Source: Loktanella sp. PT4BL | Lineage (GTDB): Bacteria; Pseudomonadota; Alphaproteobacteria; Rhodobacterales; Rhodobacteraceae | Direction: 5' to 3' | Length of the DNA stretch: 64,000 bases | Assembly: GCF_003201935.1 (NCBI RefSeq) | Contig: NZ_QJJL01000003.1 | Location: forward strand, 62,001-126,000 | Shown here: piece by piece, positions 54,320 to 62,105 of the stretch | Position numbering within the stretch: the first letter of the stretch is position 1 | Layout: each line of letters starts with the position of its first letter | Made by a program: the position numbers and the translations under genes | Notes under the pieces: generated by a model | The model's input: the letters and a program-made list of their open reading frames with translations, nothing else | Database searches by the model: none | What the model was told of the DNA's origin: nothing

Positions 54320-55372
54320 ATGACAGTACAAGAGGCATATCACGCGGCCGTTGCCGCAGGCAGGCTGCATGCGGATGATGCCCAGATCGGGGTTCTGCCC
54401 GAGTTGGAACGCGTGCGCACTGCCCTTGATGCGCCCGTGAAGCGTGGTCTCTTCCGCAAAGCGCCACCGCCTGTTGCCGGTCTTTACATGTGGGGTGGGG
54501 TCGGGCGTGGCAAGTCGATGCTGATGGACCTGCTTTATGATCTGGTCACGGTTCCGAAACAGCGCCGCCATTTCCATGCATTCATGCAATGGGTCCACAG
54601 CGAGATGACGGCGGCGCGCAAAACCGGCGTGGATGATGCATTGGCCCCGGTGGCCGCAAAGCTGGCCGATGAGGTGCGCTTTCTGGCGTTCGACGAGATG
54701 CAGATTTCCGACATCACCGACGCGATGCTTGTGGGGCGCCTCTTTGAAGCCCTGTTTGCGCGCGGTGTAGTCATTGTCACGACATCGAACCGCCCGCCGG
54801 ATGATCTCTACAAGGACGGCTTGAACCGTCAGCTTTTCACGCCGTTCATTGCCTTGCTGAAAGAGCGGATGGTTGTGCATGAATTGGTCAGCGCGACGGA
54901 TTACCGTCAGGACCGGCTGGCAGGCAGCCCGAGCTATTTCACACCCAATGACGCGGCCGCGCACCAAGCCATCGCCAAGATCTGGGATCACCTGAGCAAC
55001 GGGGTGTCGGAAGCGCTGGTGCTCCATGTCAAAGGGCGCGAAGTCACCTTGCCACAGTTTCACAACGGGGTCGCGCGTGCGAAATTCTTTGATCTGTGTG
55101 GCCGGCCATTGGGCGCGGGGGATTATTTGGCGCTGGCTGATGCGGTGCGGGTGCTGATCCTCGAGGACATCCCGATCCTGTCGCGCCATAATTTCAATGA
55201 GGCCAAGCGTTTCGTCACATTGATCGACGCATTGTACGAGGCGAAGGTGCAGCTGATTTGTTCAGCCGCAGCCGTGCCTGAAATGCTCTATGTTGAAGGC
55301 ACTGGCACATTCGAGTTCGAACGTACCGCCAGTCGTTTGCGCGAGATGCAGTCGGCGGATTGGGCGGGGTAG
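54320..55372 (+). CDS. zapE: Cell division protein ZapE (AFG1-like ATPase)
   Basis: 350 residues. Walker A GGVGRGKSMLMDL at about 59-71, Walker B RFLAFDEMQISDI, sensor VIVTTSNRPPDDLYKDGLNR, and the AFG1-type ending FERTASRLREMQSADW. E. coli ZapE acts at the division site under stress; mitochondrial Afg1 handles respiratory-chain proteins. AFG1 genes are often next to sdh/mdh in alphaproteobacteria, which is not the case here. Confidence 0.93.
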   Translation: MTVQEAYHAAVAAGRLHADDAQIGVLPELERVRTALDAPVKRGLFRKAPPPVAGLYMWGGVGRGKSMLMDLLYDLVTVPKQRRHFHAFMQWVHSEMTAARKTGVDDALAPVAAKLADEVRFLAFDEMQISDITDAMLVGRLFEALFARGVVIVTTSNRPPDDLYKDGLNRQLFTPFIALLKERMVVHELVSATDYRQDRLAGSPSYFTPNDAAAHQAIAKIWDHLSNGVSEALVLHVKGREVTLPQFHNGVARAKFFDLCGRPLGAGDYLALADAVRVLILEDIPILSRHNFNEAKRFVTLIDALYEAKVQLICSAAAVPEMLYVEGTGTFEFERTASRLREMQSADWAG

Positions 55373-55402
55373 GGCGTCAGCCGCCGCACCCCGCCCTTTG
55401 GT

Positions 55403-56134
55403 CTAGTTCCAGCCTTTGAAGCTGAAACCCCTGAGGCCATTGGCACCGAATGATGCGGTATATGTGTGGCTGCTCAGCCAGCTGACCTTGAATTTTGCGT
55501 AGATGCCGACCTGTGGCTGCACATCATCTTTCGGGCCAAGGTTGGAAGGCGCGGTCACTTCGGCATGGGCATCAAGCCGGAAGGAAAAGCCGACGAATAT
55601 CTTGACCACATTGAAATGTACCGACGGCAAGTAGTGGCCGAAGGCCATCTCCGGCTTGCTTGGGGTTGCTTGATAGGTGCCTTGCAAGCGCGAGGTGACA
55701 TCCACCAAAATCCAGTCCTTGATGATTGAATCGTGGACATAGAACCGGATGTCGCCGGTTTTGCCTTCCTTTGCATTTTGGTAATCCAGCGGATCCGTAC
55801 CCTTGAGGATCACCGATGTTGTGGTGTCCTTGGCATTGCTGACGGCCTTGTTATCCTTGATGAAATCCCACGCAAATTTGGTGACTTCAAGCGCGGTGTC
55901 GGCGCTGCCTTCAAGCGCTGCGCCAGCGGCGCTTTCATCCATCGTGTGGATTGCTTGTGCTTCGGGGCTGATCCATTTCTCCGAAATCAGCTTGGTCTCA
56001 AGCCCCTTCGACGCATCAAGCTTGTCCGTCACCGCAAGGATTTCATATTCCCATGTTGCGAGCGCGGTGCTGGTTTCGACATCCTCCAACACAGCCGTGA
56101 GTCTTTGTCCGACATAAAGTTCTTCATTCGCCAT
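55403..56134 (-). CDS. Unrecognised protein
   Basis: 243 residues from ATG 56134, with GGAG 8 bases upstream; the first 6 codons of the longer frame are unlikely. No signal peptide or membrane helix. The N-terminal half is mixed (EYEILAVTDKLD, TKFAWDFIKDN); the C-terminal half is beta-rich and aromatic (YLPSVHFNVVKIFVGFSFRL, SWLSSHTYTASF), ending GFSFKGWN. I cannot assign a family. It is isolated between zapE (convergent) and the sbt cluster, and appears less G+C-rich than its neighbours, so acquisition is possible. A carbohydrate-binding or other beta-sandwich protein is a guess. Confidence 0.7.
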   Translation of the reverse strand: MANEELYVGQRLTAVLEDVETSTALATWEYEILAVTDKLDASKGLETKLISEKWISPEAQAIHTMDESAAGAALEGSADTALEVTKFAWDFIKDNKAVSNAKDTTTSVILKGTDPLDYQNAKEGKTGDIRFYVHDSIIKDWILVDVTSRLQGTYQATPSKPEMAFGHYLPSVHFNVVKIFVGFSFRLDAHAEVTAPSNLGPKDDVQPQVGIYAKFKVSWLSSHTYTASFGANGLRGFSFKGWN

Positions 56135-56390
56135 TTGTTTACTCCAATTCATTTAAAAATACGTCGTAGAATATGGAGCACAGTAGAGCAGCGCTCACCG
56201 CGGCTCTGTGACCCTGCGCACATCTTGCTGGTTGTTGTTGTGAATTGGTCGGGGCTTGCTCTGGATCGCTTCCGACGCGCCCCATTCTGTTTCAAAGGAC
56301 GTCACGCTGCGCTGATTAATGGACCGTGAATGAACAGCCTCCCGCATGTGACCGTTTGCGTGCAGCAGATGCAATCGCAGAATGGGGTGC
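56135..56390. other. 256-base gene-free gap
   Basis: No coding frame with a ribosome-binding site, no terminator with a T run and no promoter could be supported. It separates the unrecognised gene from the end of sbtB. Confidence 0.5.
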
Positions 56391-56699
56391 TCAGAAACGC
56401 TCCGCGCGCAGTACCTGCGCGTCCGTGATACTCACCACGCCGATGTGTTTTTCCACCACGCTAAATGCGGCATCCAGCAATCCGTCAAGCCGCTCTGGCT
56501 TGATCAGGCAGACGACCGATACCATGCCGGCGCGGCCTACCTGACCTTCGCGGGTCCAAACCCCTGACCGTCCAGAACCGCCCAGTACGGGCAGGATCGT
56601 AAAGCCAGTCACCCCCGCATCTGTCAGAGCCTTGGTCAGGCGGTTTTCCAAAGGGGCCTCGATCACGATTTCGACCCGTTTTGCTGTGTGGGTTTGCAT
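56391..56699 (-). CDS. sbtB: P-II-like regulator of bicarbonate transport, SbtB-like
   Basis: 102 residues from ATG 56699, with GGAGG 5 bases upstream inside the sbtA end. The ferredoxin-like P-II fold is suggested by RVEIVIEAPLENRLTKALTD, GFTILPVLGGSGRSG, a T-loop-like segment and SVVEKHIGVVSITDAQVLR. SbtB of cyanobacteria binds adenyl nucleotides, including cAMP, and inhibits SbtA. The cyanobacterial C-terminal CGPxGC loop is absent; the chain stops at RAERF. Role inferred from the adjacent sbtA. Confidence 0.85.
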   Translation of the reverse strand: MQTHTAKRVEIVIEAPLENRLTKALTDAGVTGFTILPVLGGSGRSGVWTREGQVGRAGMVSVVCLIKPERLDGLLDAAFSVVEKHIGVVSITDAQVLRAERF

Positions 56700-56700
56700 G

Positions 56701-57678
56701 TCAGCCTCCGACAATGATTTGCGCTACGGCCAAATAGAGCGGAATGCCAAGCGTGAGGTTGAAGGGAAAGGTGACCCCGAGTGACAGGGTCAGATAGACC
56801 GAAGGGTTTGCCTCGGGCAGGGCCACGCGCATCGCGGCGGGCACGGCGATATAGCTGGCCGAGGCGCTAAGCACCATCATCAGCACCACGCCGCCGAGCG
56901 AAAGGCCGACAAGCAGACCGGCACCCAGCCCGATCATCGCGCCGACAAGTGGCATCAGGATCGCAAAGCCGACGGCCCCTATGCCGACCACCCCGCGCGA
57001 CTGCCTAAGGCCACGCCCTGCGATAAGGCCCATGTCGAGAAGGAAAAGGCAGAGCACGCCTTTGAAGGGGGCCACGATAAAGGGGCTGATCTCTGCAAGG
57101 CCCTGTTCGCCGGTGATTGCGCCGATAAAGAACGCGCCGACCAGCAGGACAATTGACCCGTTCAGCAGCAGTTCGCGCATCAAGCCCGGCTCCATTTTGC
57201 CACCGCCACCGCTGCGGGCGACAAGCCAGAGGGCGGACAGGATCGCGGGGGCTTCCATGACAGCGGCGACGGCGACCATATAGCCTTCGCTGTCGATCAT
57301 GCGTCCCTGCAATACTGAGGTTGCGGCCACGAAGGTCACGATGCTGATCGAGCCATAATGCGCGGCCACGGCAGCAGCGTCGATGTTGGACAGGCCCGTC
57401 ATGACACGTAGCAGCGCAAAAGCAATCAGTGGCAGTCCGAAAGACAGGATCAGGCCCGCAATCAGGGACAGGATCAGCGTTTGGTCAATGCCATGCGTGC
57501 TGACCGCGACGCCACCCTTGAAGCCGATTGCAAACAAAAGATAGATCGACATGCCTTTGGCCACTGCCTCGGGAATGGTCAGGTCGGAGCGCGCCAAAGC
57601 CGCCGCAAGGCCCAAGGCAAAGCTGAGGATGATCGGTGAAATGAGGTTGGCCCCGGCCAGTGATAGGATTTCCTGCAT
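56701..57678 (-). CDS. sbtA: Sodium-dependent bicarbonate transporter, SbtA family
   Basis: 325 residues with about ten membrane helices in two inverted repeats. Family stretches are AIGFKGGVAVS, AAHYGSISIVTFVAA with the serine-rich substrate site, and in the second half VLMMVLSASASYIAVPAAMR. SbtA imports bicarbonate with sodium at high affinity in cyanobacteria. The downstream sbtB and upstream carbonic anhydrase support a carbon-supply role. The gap to the carbonic anhydrase stop is 62 bases. Confidence 0.92.
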   Translation of the reverse strand: MQEILSLAGANLISPIILSFALGLAAALARSDLTIPEAVAKGMSIYLLFAIGFKGGVAVSTHGIDQTLILSLIAGLILSFGLPLIAFALLRVMTGLSNIDAAAVAAHYGSISIVTFVAATSVLQGRMIDSEGYMVAVAAVMEAPAILSALWLVARSGGGGKMEPGLMRELLLNGSIVLLVGAFFIGAITGEQGLAEISPFIVAPFKGVLCLFLLDMGLIAGRGLRQSRGVVGIGAVGFAILMPLVGAMIGLGAGLLVGLSLGGVVLMMVLSASASYIAVPAAMRVALPEANPSVYLTLSLGVTFPFNLTLGIPLYLAVAQIIVGG

Positions 57679-57740
57679 TTCGTCTCAGTCCTTGGATATG
57701 CGTGATTTCGGGCAACCGATGCCGCGGGAAATGATTGGGT

Positions 57741-58388
57741 CTAAATGGGGTAGAACAACTCTTTTTTGGGATCATAGGCTTCAAGCCCTCCCTCGCCGAT
57801 ATCATTCCACAGGCCGTGGATCGACAGCCGTTCACTTTCGACCGCTGATTTTACGAAGGGGAACGTCATCAGGTTTTTCAAAGAGATCACGACAGATGCC
57901 TTTTCGAGCGCGGTCTTGCGCGCCGCGTCTTCGCCGGGCTCGAGAGCTTCATAGCCGGGGCGGAGAATTTCCATCCAGCGGCCCACAAAGCTGCTGGACT
58001 CTTCCAACTCGGGCGCTTTGCCAGAACACATGTTGTAGCAGCCTTCAACCCCGCCGCAGCCCGAGTGACCCAGCACGATCAGATGTGCCACTTTCAGACC
58101 TGAAATCGCATATTCCACGGCCGCAGAGGTGCCGTGATGGTGGCCGTCAGGATTAAACGGCGGTACCAGATTGGCAATGTTGCGGTGAATAAAGAACTCG
58201 CCCTGATCCGCGCCGAAGATCGAGGTGACATGCACACGGCTGTCGCAGCATGAAATCACCATCGAGCGCGGGTGCTGTCCGTCTTCGGCCAGACGCCGGT
58301 ACCAGCCACGGTTTTCCGTATAAATCGTTGCCTTCCAACCGTGATAGCGGTTGACCAGATAGGCCGGAAGGGGGCGGGCATGTTCCAT
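57741..58388 (-). CDS. Beta-class carbonic anhydrase
   Basis: 215 residues from ATG 58388 (MEHARPLPAYLVNRYHGWKA); ATGs at 58427 and 58433 would add 13-15 non-conserved residues. Zinc ligands of the beta class: Cys47 with Asp49-Ser-Arg51 (ISCCDSRV), His108 and Cys111 (LGHSGCGGVEGC). It interconverts CO2 and bicarbonate in the cytoplasm. Being upstream of sbtA-sbtB on one strand, it probably supplies or uses the imported bicarbonate for carboxylases such as AccC or pyruvate/PEP carboxylase. Confidence 0.95.
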   Translation of the reverse strand: MEHARPLPAYLVNRYHGWKATIYTENRGWYRRLAEDGQHPRSMVISCCDSRVHVTSIFGADQGEFFIHRNIANLVPPFNPDGHHHGTSAAVEYAISGLKVAHLIVLGHSGCGGVEGCYNMCSGKAPELEESSSFVGRWMEILRPGYEALEPGEDAARKTALEKASVVISLKNLMTFPFVKSAVESERLSIHGLWNDIGEGGLEAYDPKKELFYPI

Positions 58389-58500
58389 AGGCGCTTCTTT
58401 CGTTACTTCCGCAGGGATACGTGGCATTTTCATGAATTTCGAGTGATTTTTCACTCTTGTCTCAACCTTCTGGGAACCTTGTCTGCGTAAAACCACGGAC

Positions 58501-58917
58501 ATGGAAAATATAACACCCTTCCCCGCGCATGTTTCTGGCCCATCTCCTGATGTGGTTGTTCTCAATTGCCAGCATCGGATGTTCTTTGATCCTTCGCCCC
58601 TTATCCGGCTGTTTGCCGAAAAGGATTCCGATGACGCCGAAACGATTGTCTGCCGGATGTTGGAAGATATCGCATTGCGACTGGACATGTTGCAGCGTGC
58701 CCGTGCTGCTGACGCATTCGCCAAGATGCAGCGCCCTGCGGTGCGTATTGGTGTGGTCGCCGATCATATCGGCCTTACAGAGGTCTCTGTCGCGGCGGGT
58801 CACGTCTGCGCCTGTATCGGGCAAAAGGACTGGATCGCGCTGGATGCCACCATGGCACGGCTTGAGCGGGGCTTTGATATGGCCGTAAGCGAGGTGTGGA
58901 ATTTCCGGGATTTATAG
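58501..58917 (+). CDS. Conserved hypothetical protein
   Basis: 138 residues, cytoplasmic, no membrane helix. The centre is helical (DAETIVCRMLEDIALRLDML); the C-terminal half includes VAAGHVCACIGQKDWIALDA and AVSEVWNFRDL. I know it only as a small Rhodobacterales protein without a named function. It is divergent from the carbonic anhydrase gene, 112 bases away, and ends 76 bases before the aminopeptidase gene. Confidence 0.7.
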   Translation: MENITPFPAHVSGPSPDVVVLNCQHRMFFDPSPLIRLFAEKDSDDAETIVCRMLEDIALRLDMLQRARAADAFAKMQRPAVRIGVVADHIGLTEVSVAAGHVCACIGQKDWIALDATMARLERGFDMAVSEVWNFRDL

Positions 58918-58935
58918 TGCCGGTGTGATCCGCGC

Positions 58936-58963
58936 TTGCAGCCTCCGGGCAGGAAGCTAGGGT
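58936..58963 (+). promoter_or_regulatory. Putative promoter of the M17 aminopeptidase gene
   Basis: TTGCAG (58936-58941), 16 bases, TAGGGT (58958-58963), 30 bases before the ATG at 58994. Confidence 0.4.
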
Positions 58964-58993
58964 TGGGCGTGACCATTTTCAAAAGGAACCGTC

Positions 58994-60373
58994 ATGCCAC
59001 TCGCCTTTGCAGATCCGACTGATGCCGCAATCCCTGTTGATGTCATCGAAAGTGATAATGTCGATGCAGTGCTTGAGGGCCTTTCTGCCGAAGCCCGGGC
59101 TTGGGCCAAAGCGCAGGAATTTAACGGATCTTTGGGTCAGGTGCTGTGTCTGCCGGATGCAAAGGGCGGCATTGCGCGGGTACTGGTGGGCTATAGCACA
59201 GCGGCACGCCGTGCGCGCGACAGGTTCCATATCGGGGCTGCAGCGGAAAAGCTGCCAGCAGGGACATATGAGATTGCAAGCGGGCTGCGCGACGATGCAC
59301 TGGAGGAAGCCGCACTTGCATGGCTGTTGGCCGGGTACAGCTACGACCGCTACACGAAACCGTCCAAACCTGCCGCGCGCCTCGTTGCACCTGATGAGGT
59401 GGACGCCGGACGGATCGCGATCATTGCAAATGGCGAGGCGCTGACGCGCGAACTGATCAACACGCCGCCATCAGATATGGGGCCGGATGAGTTGGAAGAC
59501 GCCGCGCGCGCCCTCGCGTCAGAACATGAGGCCAGCATCAATGTGATTACGGGTGATGACCTGATCACCAGCAATTTTCCGATGATCCATACGGTGGGGC
59601 GTGCGTCATCGCGCGCGCCGCGTTTGATTGACATGCGTTGGGGTGACACTGGCCCGCAGCTGACACTTGTGGGCAAGGGCGTGTGTTTTGACACCGGTGG
59701 CCTGAATATCAAACCTGCCAGTTCAATGGGGTTGATGAAAAAAGACATGGGCGGTGCAGCCACGGTGCTGGGCCTTGCGCATATGATCATGGCATTGGAG
59801 CTGCCTTTACGCCTGCGTGTGTTGATCCCTGCGGTGGAAAACAGCATTGATGGAAGTGCTTTCCGGCCGCAGGATATTCTGATGTCGCGCAAGGGGTTGA
59901 CGGTCGAGATCAACAATACCGATGCCGAAGGGCGCTTGGTGCTGGCTGATGCGCTGACGCTGTCGGATGAGGATGATCCGGCGCTTGTGATTTCGATGGC
60001 AACGCTGACGGGTGCTGCGCGTGTGGCGGTGGGGGCTGATATCTCGCCGTTCTACACCGACAATGATGACCACGCCGATGCGCTTGCGAAGGCGGCGCGC
60101 AAGGTTGCTGATCCGGTCTGGCGGATGCCGTTCTACGAACCCTATGAGACCATGATCGAGCCCGGGGTGGCGGATCTGGATAACGCGCCCAAGGGTGGTT
60201 TTGCCGGGTCCATCACGGCAGCCTTGTTCCTGCGCCGTTTTGTGGAAAGCCCCTATATGCATTTCGACATTTACGGCTGGCAGCCAACGGCGGCGCCGTC
60301 CCGTCCGCGTGGCGGTGTCGGCATGGGCGCGCGCGCAGTGCTCGAGGCCCTGCCAGAGATGCTGAAGTTGTGA
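58994..60373 (+). CDS. Leucyl aminopeptidase family protein (M17)
   Basis: 459 residues. M17 metal and catalytic residues are present: Lys228 and Asp233 in VGKGVCFDTGGLNIKP, Asp251 in MKKDMGGAAT, and NTDAEGRL at 308-314. The C-terminal catalytic domain is complete. It removes N-terminal residues from peptides in the cytoplasm as a hexamer with two metal ions. AAAGGAA lies upstream. The stop overlaps the NlpC/P60 gene by 4 bases (GTGA), a pairing that is common in Rhodobacterales and suggests peptide recycling. Confidence 0.94.
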   Translation: MPLAFADPTDAAIPVDVIESDNVDAVLEGLSAEARAWAKAQEFNGSLGQVLCLPDAKGGIARVLVGYSTAARRARDRFHIGAAAEKLPAGTYEIASGLRDDALEEAALAWLLAGYSYDRYTKPSKPAARLVAPDEVDAGRIAIIANGEALTRELINTPPSDMGPDELEDAARALASEHEASINVITGDDLITSNFPMIHTVGRASSRAPRLIDMRWGDTGPQLTLVGKGVCFDTGGLNIKPASSMGLMKKDMGGAATVLGLAHMIMALELPLRLRVLIPAVENSIDGSAFRPQDILMSRKGLTVEINNTDAEGRLVLADALTLSDEDDPALVISMATLTGAARVAVGADISPFYTDNDDHADALAKAARKVADPVWRMPFYEPYETMIEPGVADLDNAPKGGFAGSITAALFLRRFVESPYMHFDIYGWQPTAAPSRPRGGVGMGARAVLEALPEMLKL

Positions 60374-61185
60374 CTGACAGGCGCCTGACCCCCGCGAATG
60401 GCCGTGTCGCTGCGATGCATCTTGCGGGGCAGGTTGATGCTGAACGCTATCTTGAAGGCTGGCCCGCCATGGTTGCTGCGCCAGTTGTGGACTTGCGCGC
60501 TGCACCTGATGGACCGCGTGACCGGCAACTGCTGCTGGGGGCGATCGTTACCGTGTTTGAGGATCTGCACGGTTGGTCCTTTGTTCAGGGGGGCGACGGT
60601 TATGTGGGCTATGTGCAGTCAGACCGTTTGGCCACAGTGACGCCACCATCGCATTTTGTCGCGACCGCCGCGACACATGCTTATGCGGAAGAAGACTTCA
60701 AATCCCCCGATCTGCATGGTCTGCCATTCGGGGCGCGGGTGAAGGTGCTGGATGAACGACGCAAGTTCTTTGAAACGAATGTCGGGTTTGTTCCCAAAAG
60801 CCACCTGCGCGCATTGGACAGGCCCTTTACCGATCCGGCAACCGTCGCGCAGTTGCATTTCGGTGCGCCTTATCTTTGGGGTGGGAATTCTACCCGTGGA
60901 ATTGATTGTTCGGGGTTGGTCGCGGCGGCTTTGCTGGCCTGTGCGATCCCCTGTCCCGCCGACAGCGATATGCAGCAGGCCGATCTGGGCGCACCATTTG
61001 AGGGCGCCTATCAGCGCGGCGATCTTTTGTTCTGGAAAGGGCATGTGGGGATGATGGTGGATGACACCACGCTGATCCACGCGAATGCCCATCACATGGC
61101 GACCGCCTATGAACCGGTTGAGCGGGCAATCTTGCGGATCGAAGCGCAGGGTGACGGGCCTGTTGTGGCGCGCAAACGGCTCTAG
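60370..61185 (+). CDS. NlpC/P60 family peptidase with SH3-like domains
   Basis: 271 residues from GTG 60370. Two bacterial SH3-like segments (~40-90 and ~100-150) precede a C40 domain with Cys180 (GIDCSGLV), His225 (KGHVGMM) and His237 (LIHANAHH). Such enzymes cleave gamma-D-Glu-diamino acid bonds of muropeptides. No signal peptide is visible, so it likely works on recycled peptides in the cytoplasm, in keeping with the M17 aminopeptidase partner. Its stop overlaps that of the convergent gene at CTAG. Confidence 0.92.
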   Translation: MTDRRLTPANGRVAAMHLAGQVDAERYLEGWPAMVAAPVVDLRAAPDGPRDRQLLLGAIVTVFEDLHGWSFVQGGDGYVGYVQSDRLATVTPPSHFVATAATHAYAEEDFKSPDLHGLPFGARVKVLDERRKFFETNVGFVPKSHLRALDRPFTDPATVAQLHFGAPYLWGGNSTRGIDCSGLVAAALLACAIPCPADSDMQQADLGAPFEGAYQRGDLLFWKGHVGMMVDDTTLIHANAHHMATAYEPVERAILRIEAQGDGPVVARKRL

Positions 61186-61517
61186 TCGACCGCACGGATC
61201 AGTTTGCGCTCAAGCACGCGCAGGACCTGACGCAGGTCATTGCCGCGCTTGAGGATTTGTCCGTCCATTCCAATAACGGCGTATTGCCCTTGCCGCAGCC
61301 GCAGTTTGGGTCGCTTTTCGATGCGGTAGAGCGGGTGTTCGGCGGTGCGGCGGAATACCGAGAATACGGCAACATCGCGGAGATGCGACATGCCATAGTC
61401 GCGCCACTCGCCCGCGGCGACCATGCGGCCGTAGAGGCCGAGAATCACATTCAGTTCTGTCCTGTGGAACGCGACCTGCTCGGGTGCGTGAAACTGCGAT
61501 GGAAGCTCAAAGGTCAT
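61182..61517 (-). CDS. DUF2794 family protein
   Basis: 111 residues. The family pattern is clear: FHRTELNVILGLYGRMVAAG, EWRDYGMSHL and a C-terminal KRGNDLRQVLRVLERKLI. Function unknown; restricted mostly to alphaproteobacteria. It is convergent with the NlpC/P60 gene, overlapping its stop. Upstream 61518-61731 holds no gene. Confidence 0.9.
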   Translation of the reverse strand: MTFELPSQFHAPEQVAFHRTELNVILGLYGRMVAAGEWRDYGMSHLRDVAVFSVFRRTAEHPLYRIEKRPKLRLRQGQYAVIGMDGQILKRGNDLRQVLRVLERKLIRAVD

Positions 61518-61731
61518 GTCTCAGACTTGCGCCAAACCCCTGCAAAATCAAGGGTCCATCTTTCATTGCCATCGTTCTGCCATGAAATGAACGACGTAGC
61601 GTCACAACGCCTGCCAACTGGGAACACAACTGATTGCGAACATTCGGGTATAGCGAAATGCTACCCCGATGTTGCGGCCAATAGCCCCCACCCAGTTCGT
61701 GACATCGGGGAACTTTGTTTCCCCAACAGCT

Positions 61732-61995
61732 TTAGCCGCAGTCGATACGCTGGATTGTTTCGTCTTCACCGATGCGGAAATTCACCCGATCGGTCCGGAA
61801 ATCCATCGTTACAGCATCGCCGGGCCTGATCACGCGGACAGGGCCAAGCAGTAATATCCGTTCAAGGGCCGTTGCCTGTTGCCCGATCAGCCCCGCGAAT
61901 TCCGAGGCACCACAGGTGTCTTCGCTTTGCGGAGGCAGCGGGGCTTGGGTTGCGGTGCAACCGGCAAGAACGATCAATGCGAGATAGTGTTTCAT
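61732..61995 (-). CDS. I78 family peptidase inhibitor, lipoprotein
   Basis: 87 residues. A lipoprotein signal (MKHYLALIVLAGC, lipobox VLAGC, Cys13) precedes a compact I78 domain: DTCGASEFAGLIGQ at about 26-39, RVIRPGDAVTMDF and ETIQRIDCG at the end, with two cysteines that may pair. The I78 family inhibits serine proteases such as elastase in the one case studied. A hairpin GGGGAA/TTCCCC lies at 61706-61723 downstream. It is divergent from adhC. Confidence 0.85.
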   Translation of the reverse strand: MKHYLALIVLAGCTATQAPLPPQSEDTCGASEFAGLIGQQATALERILLLGPVRVIRPGDAVTMDFRTDRVNFRIGEDETIQRIDCG

Positions 61996-62105
61996 CCTGC
62001 CATTTTCGGGTGTTTGGTCTCAAACACAAGGCATAGCGCACAGAGTGGTTGAACTTTTGTCCTGTTTGACTGATCGTCTAAGCAATCAATAAGGAGATAC
62101 CCGAT

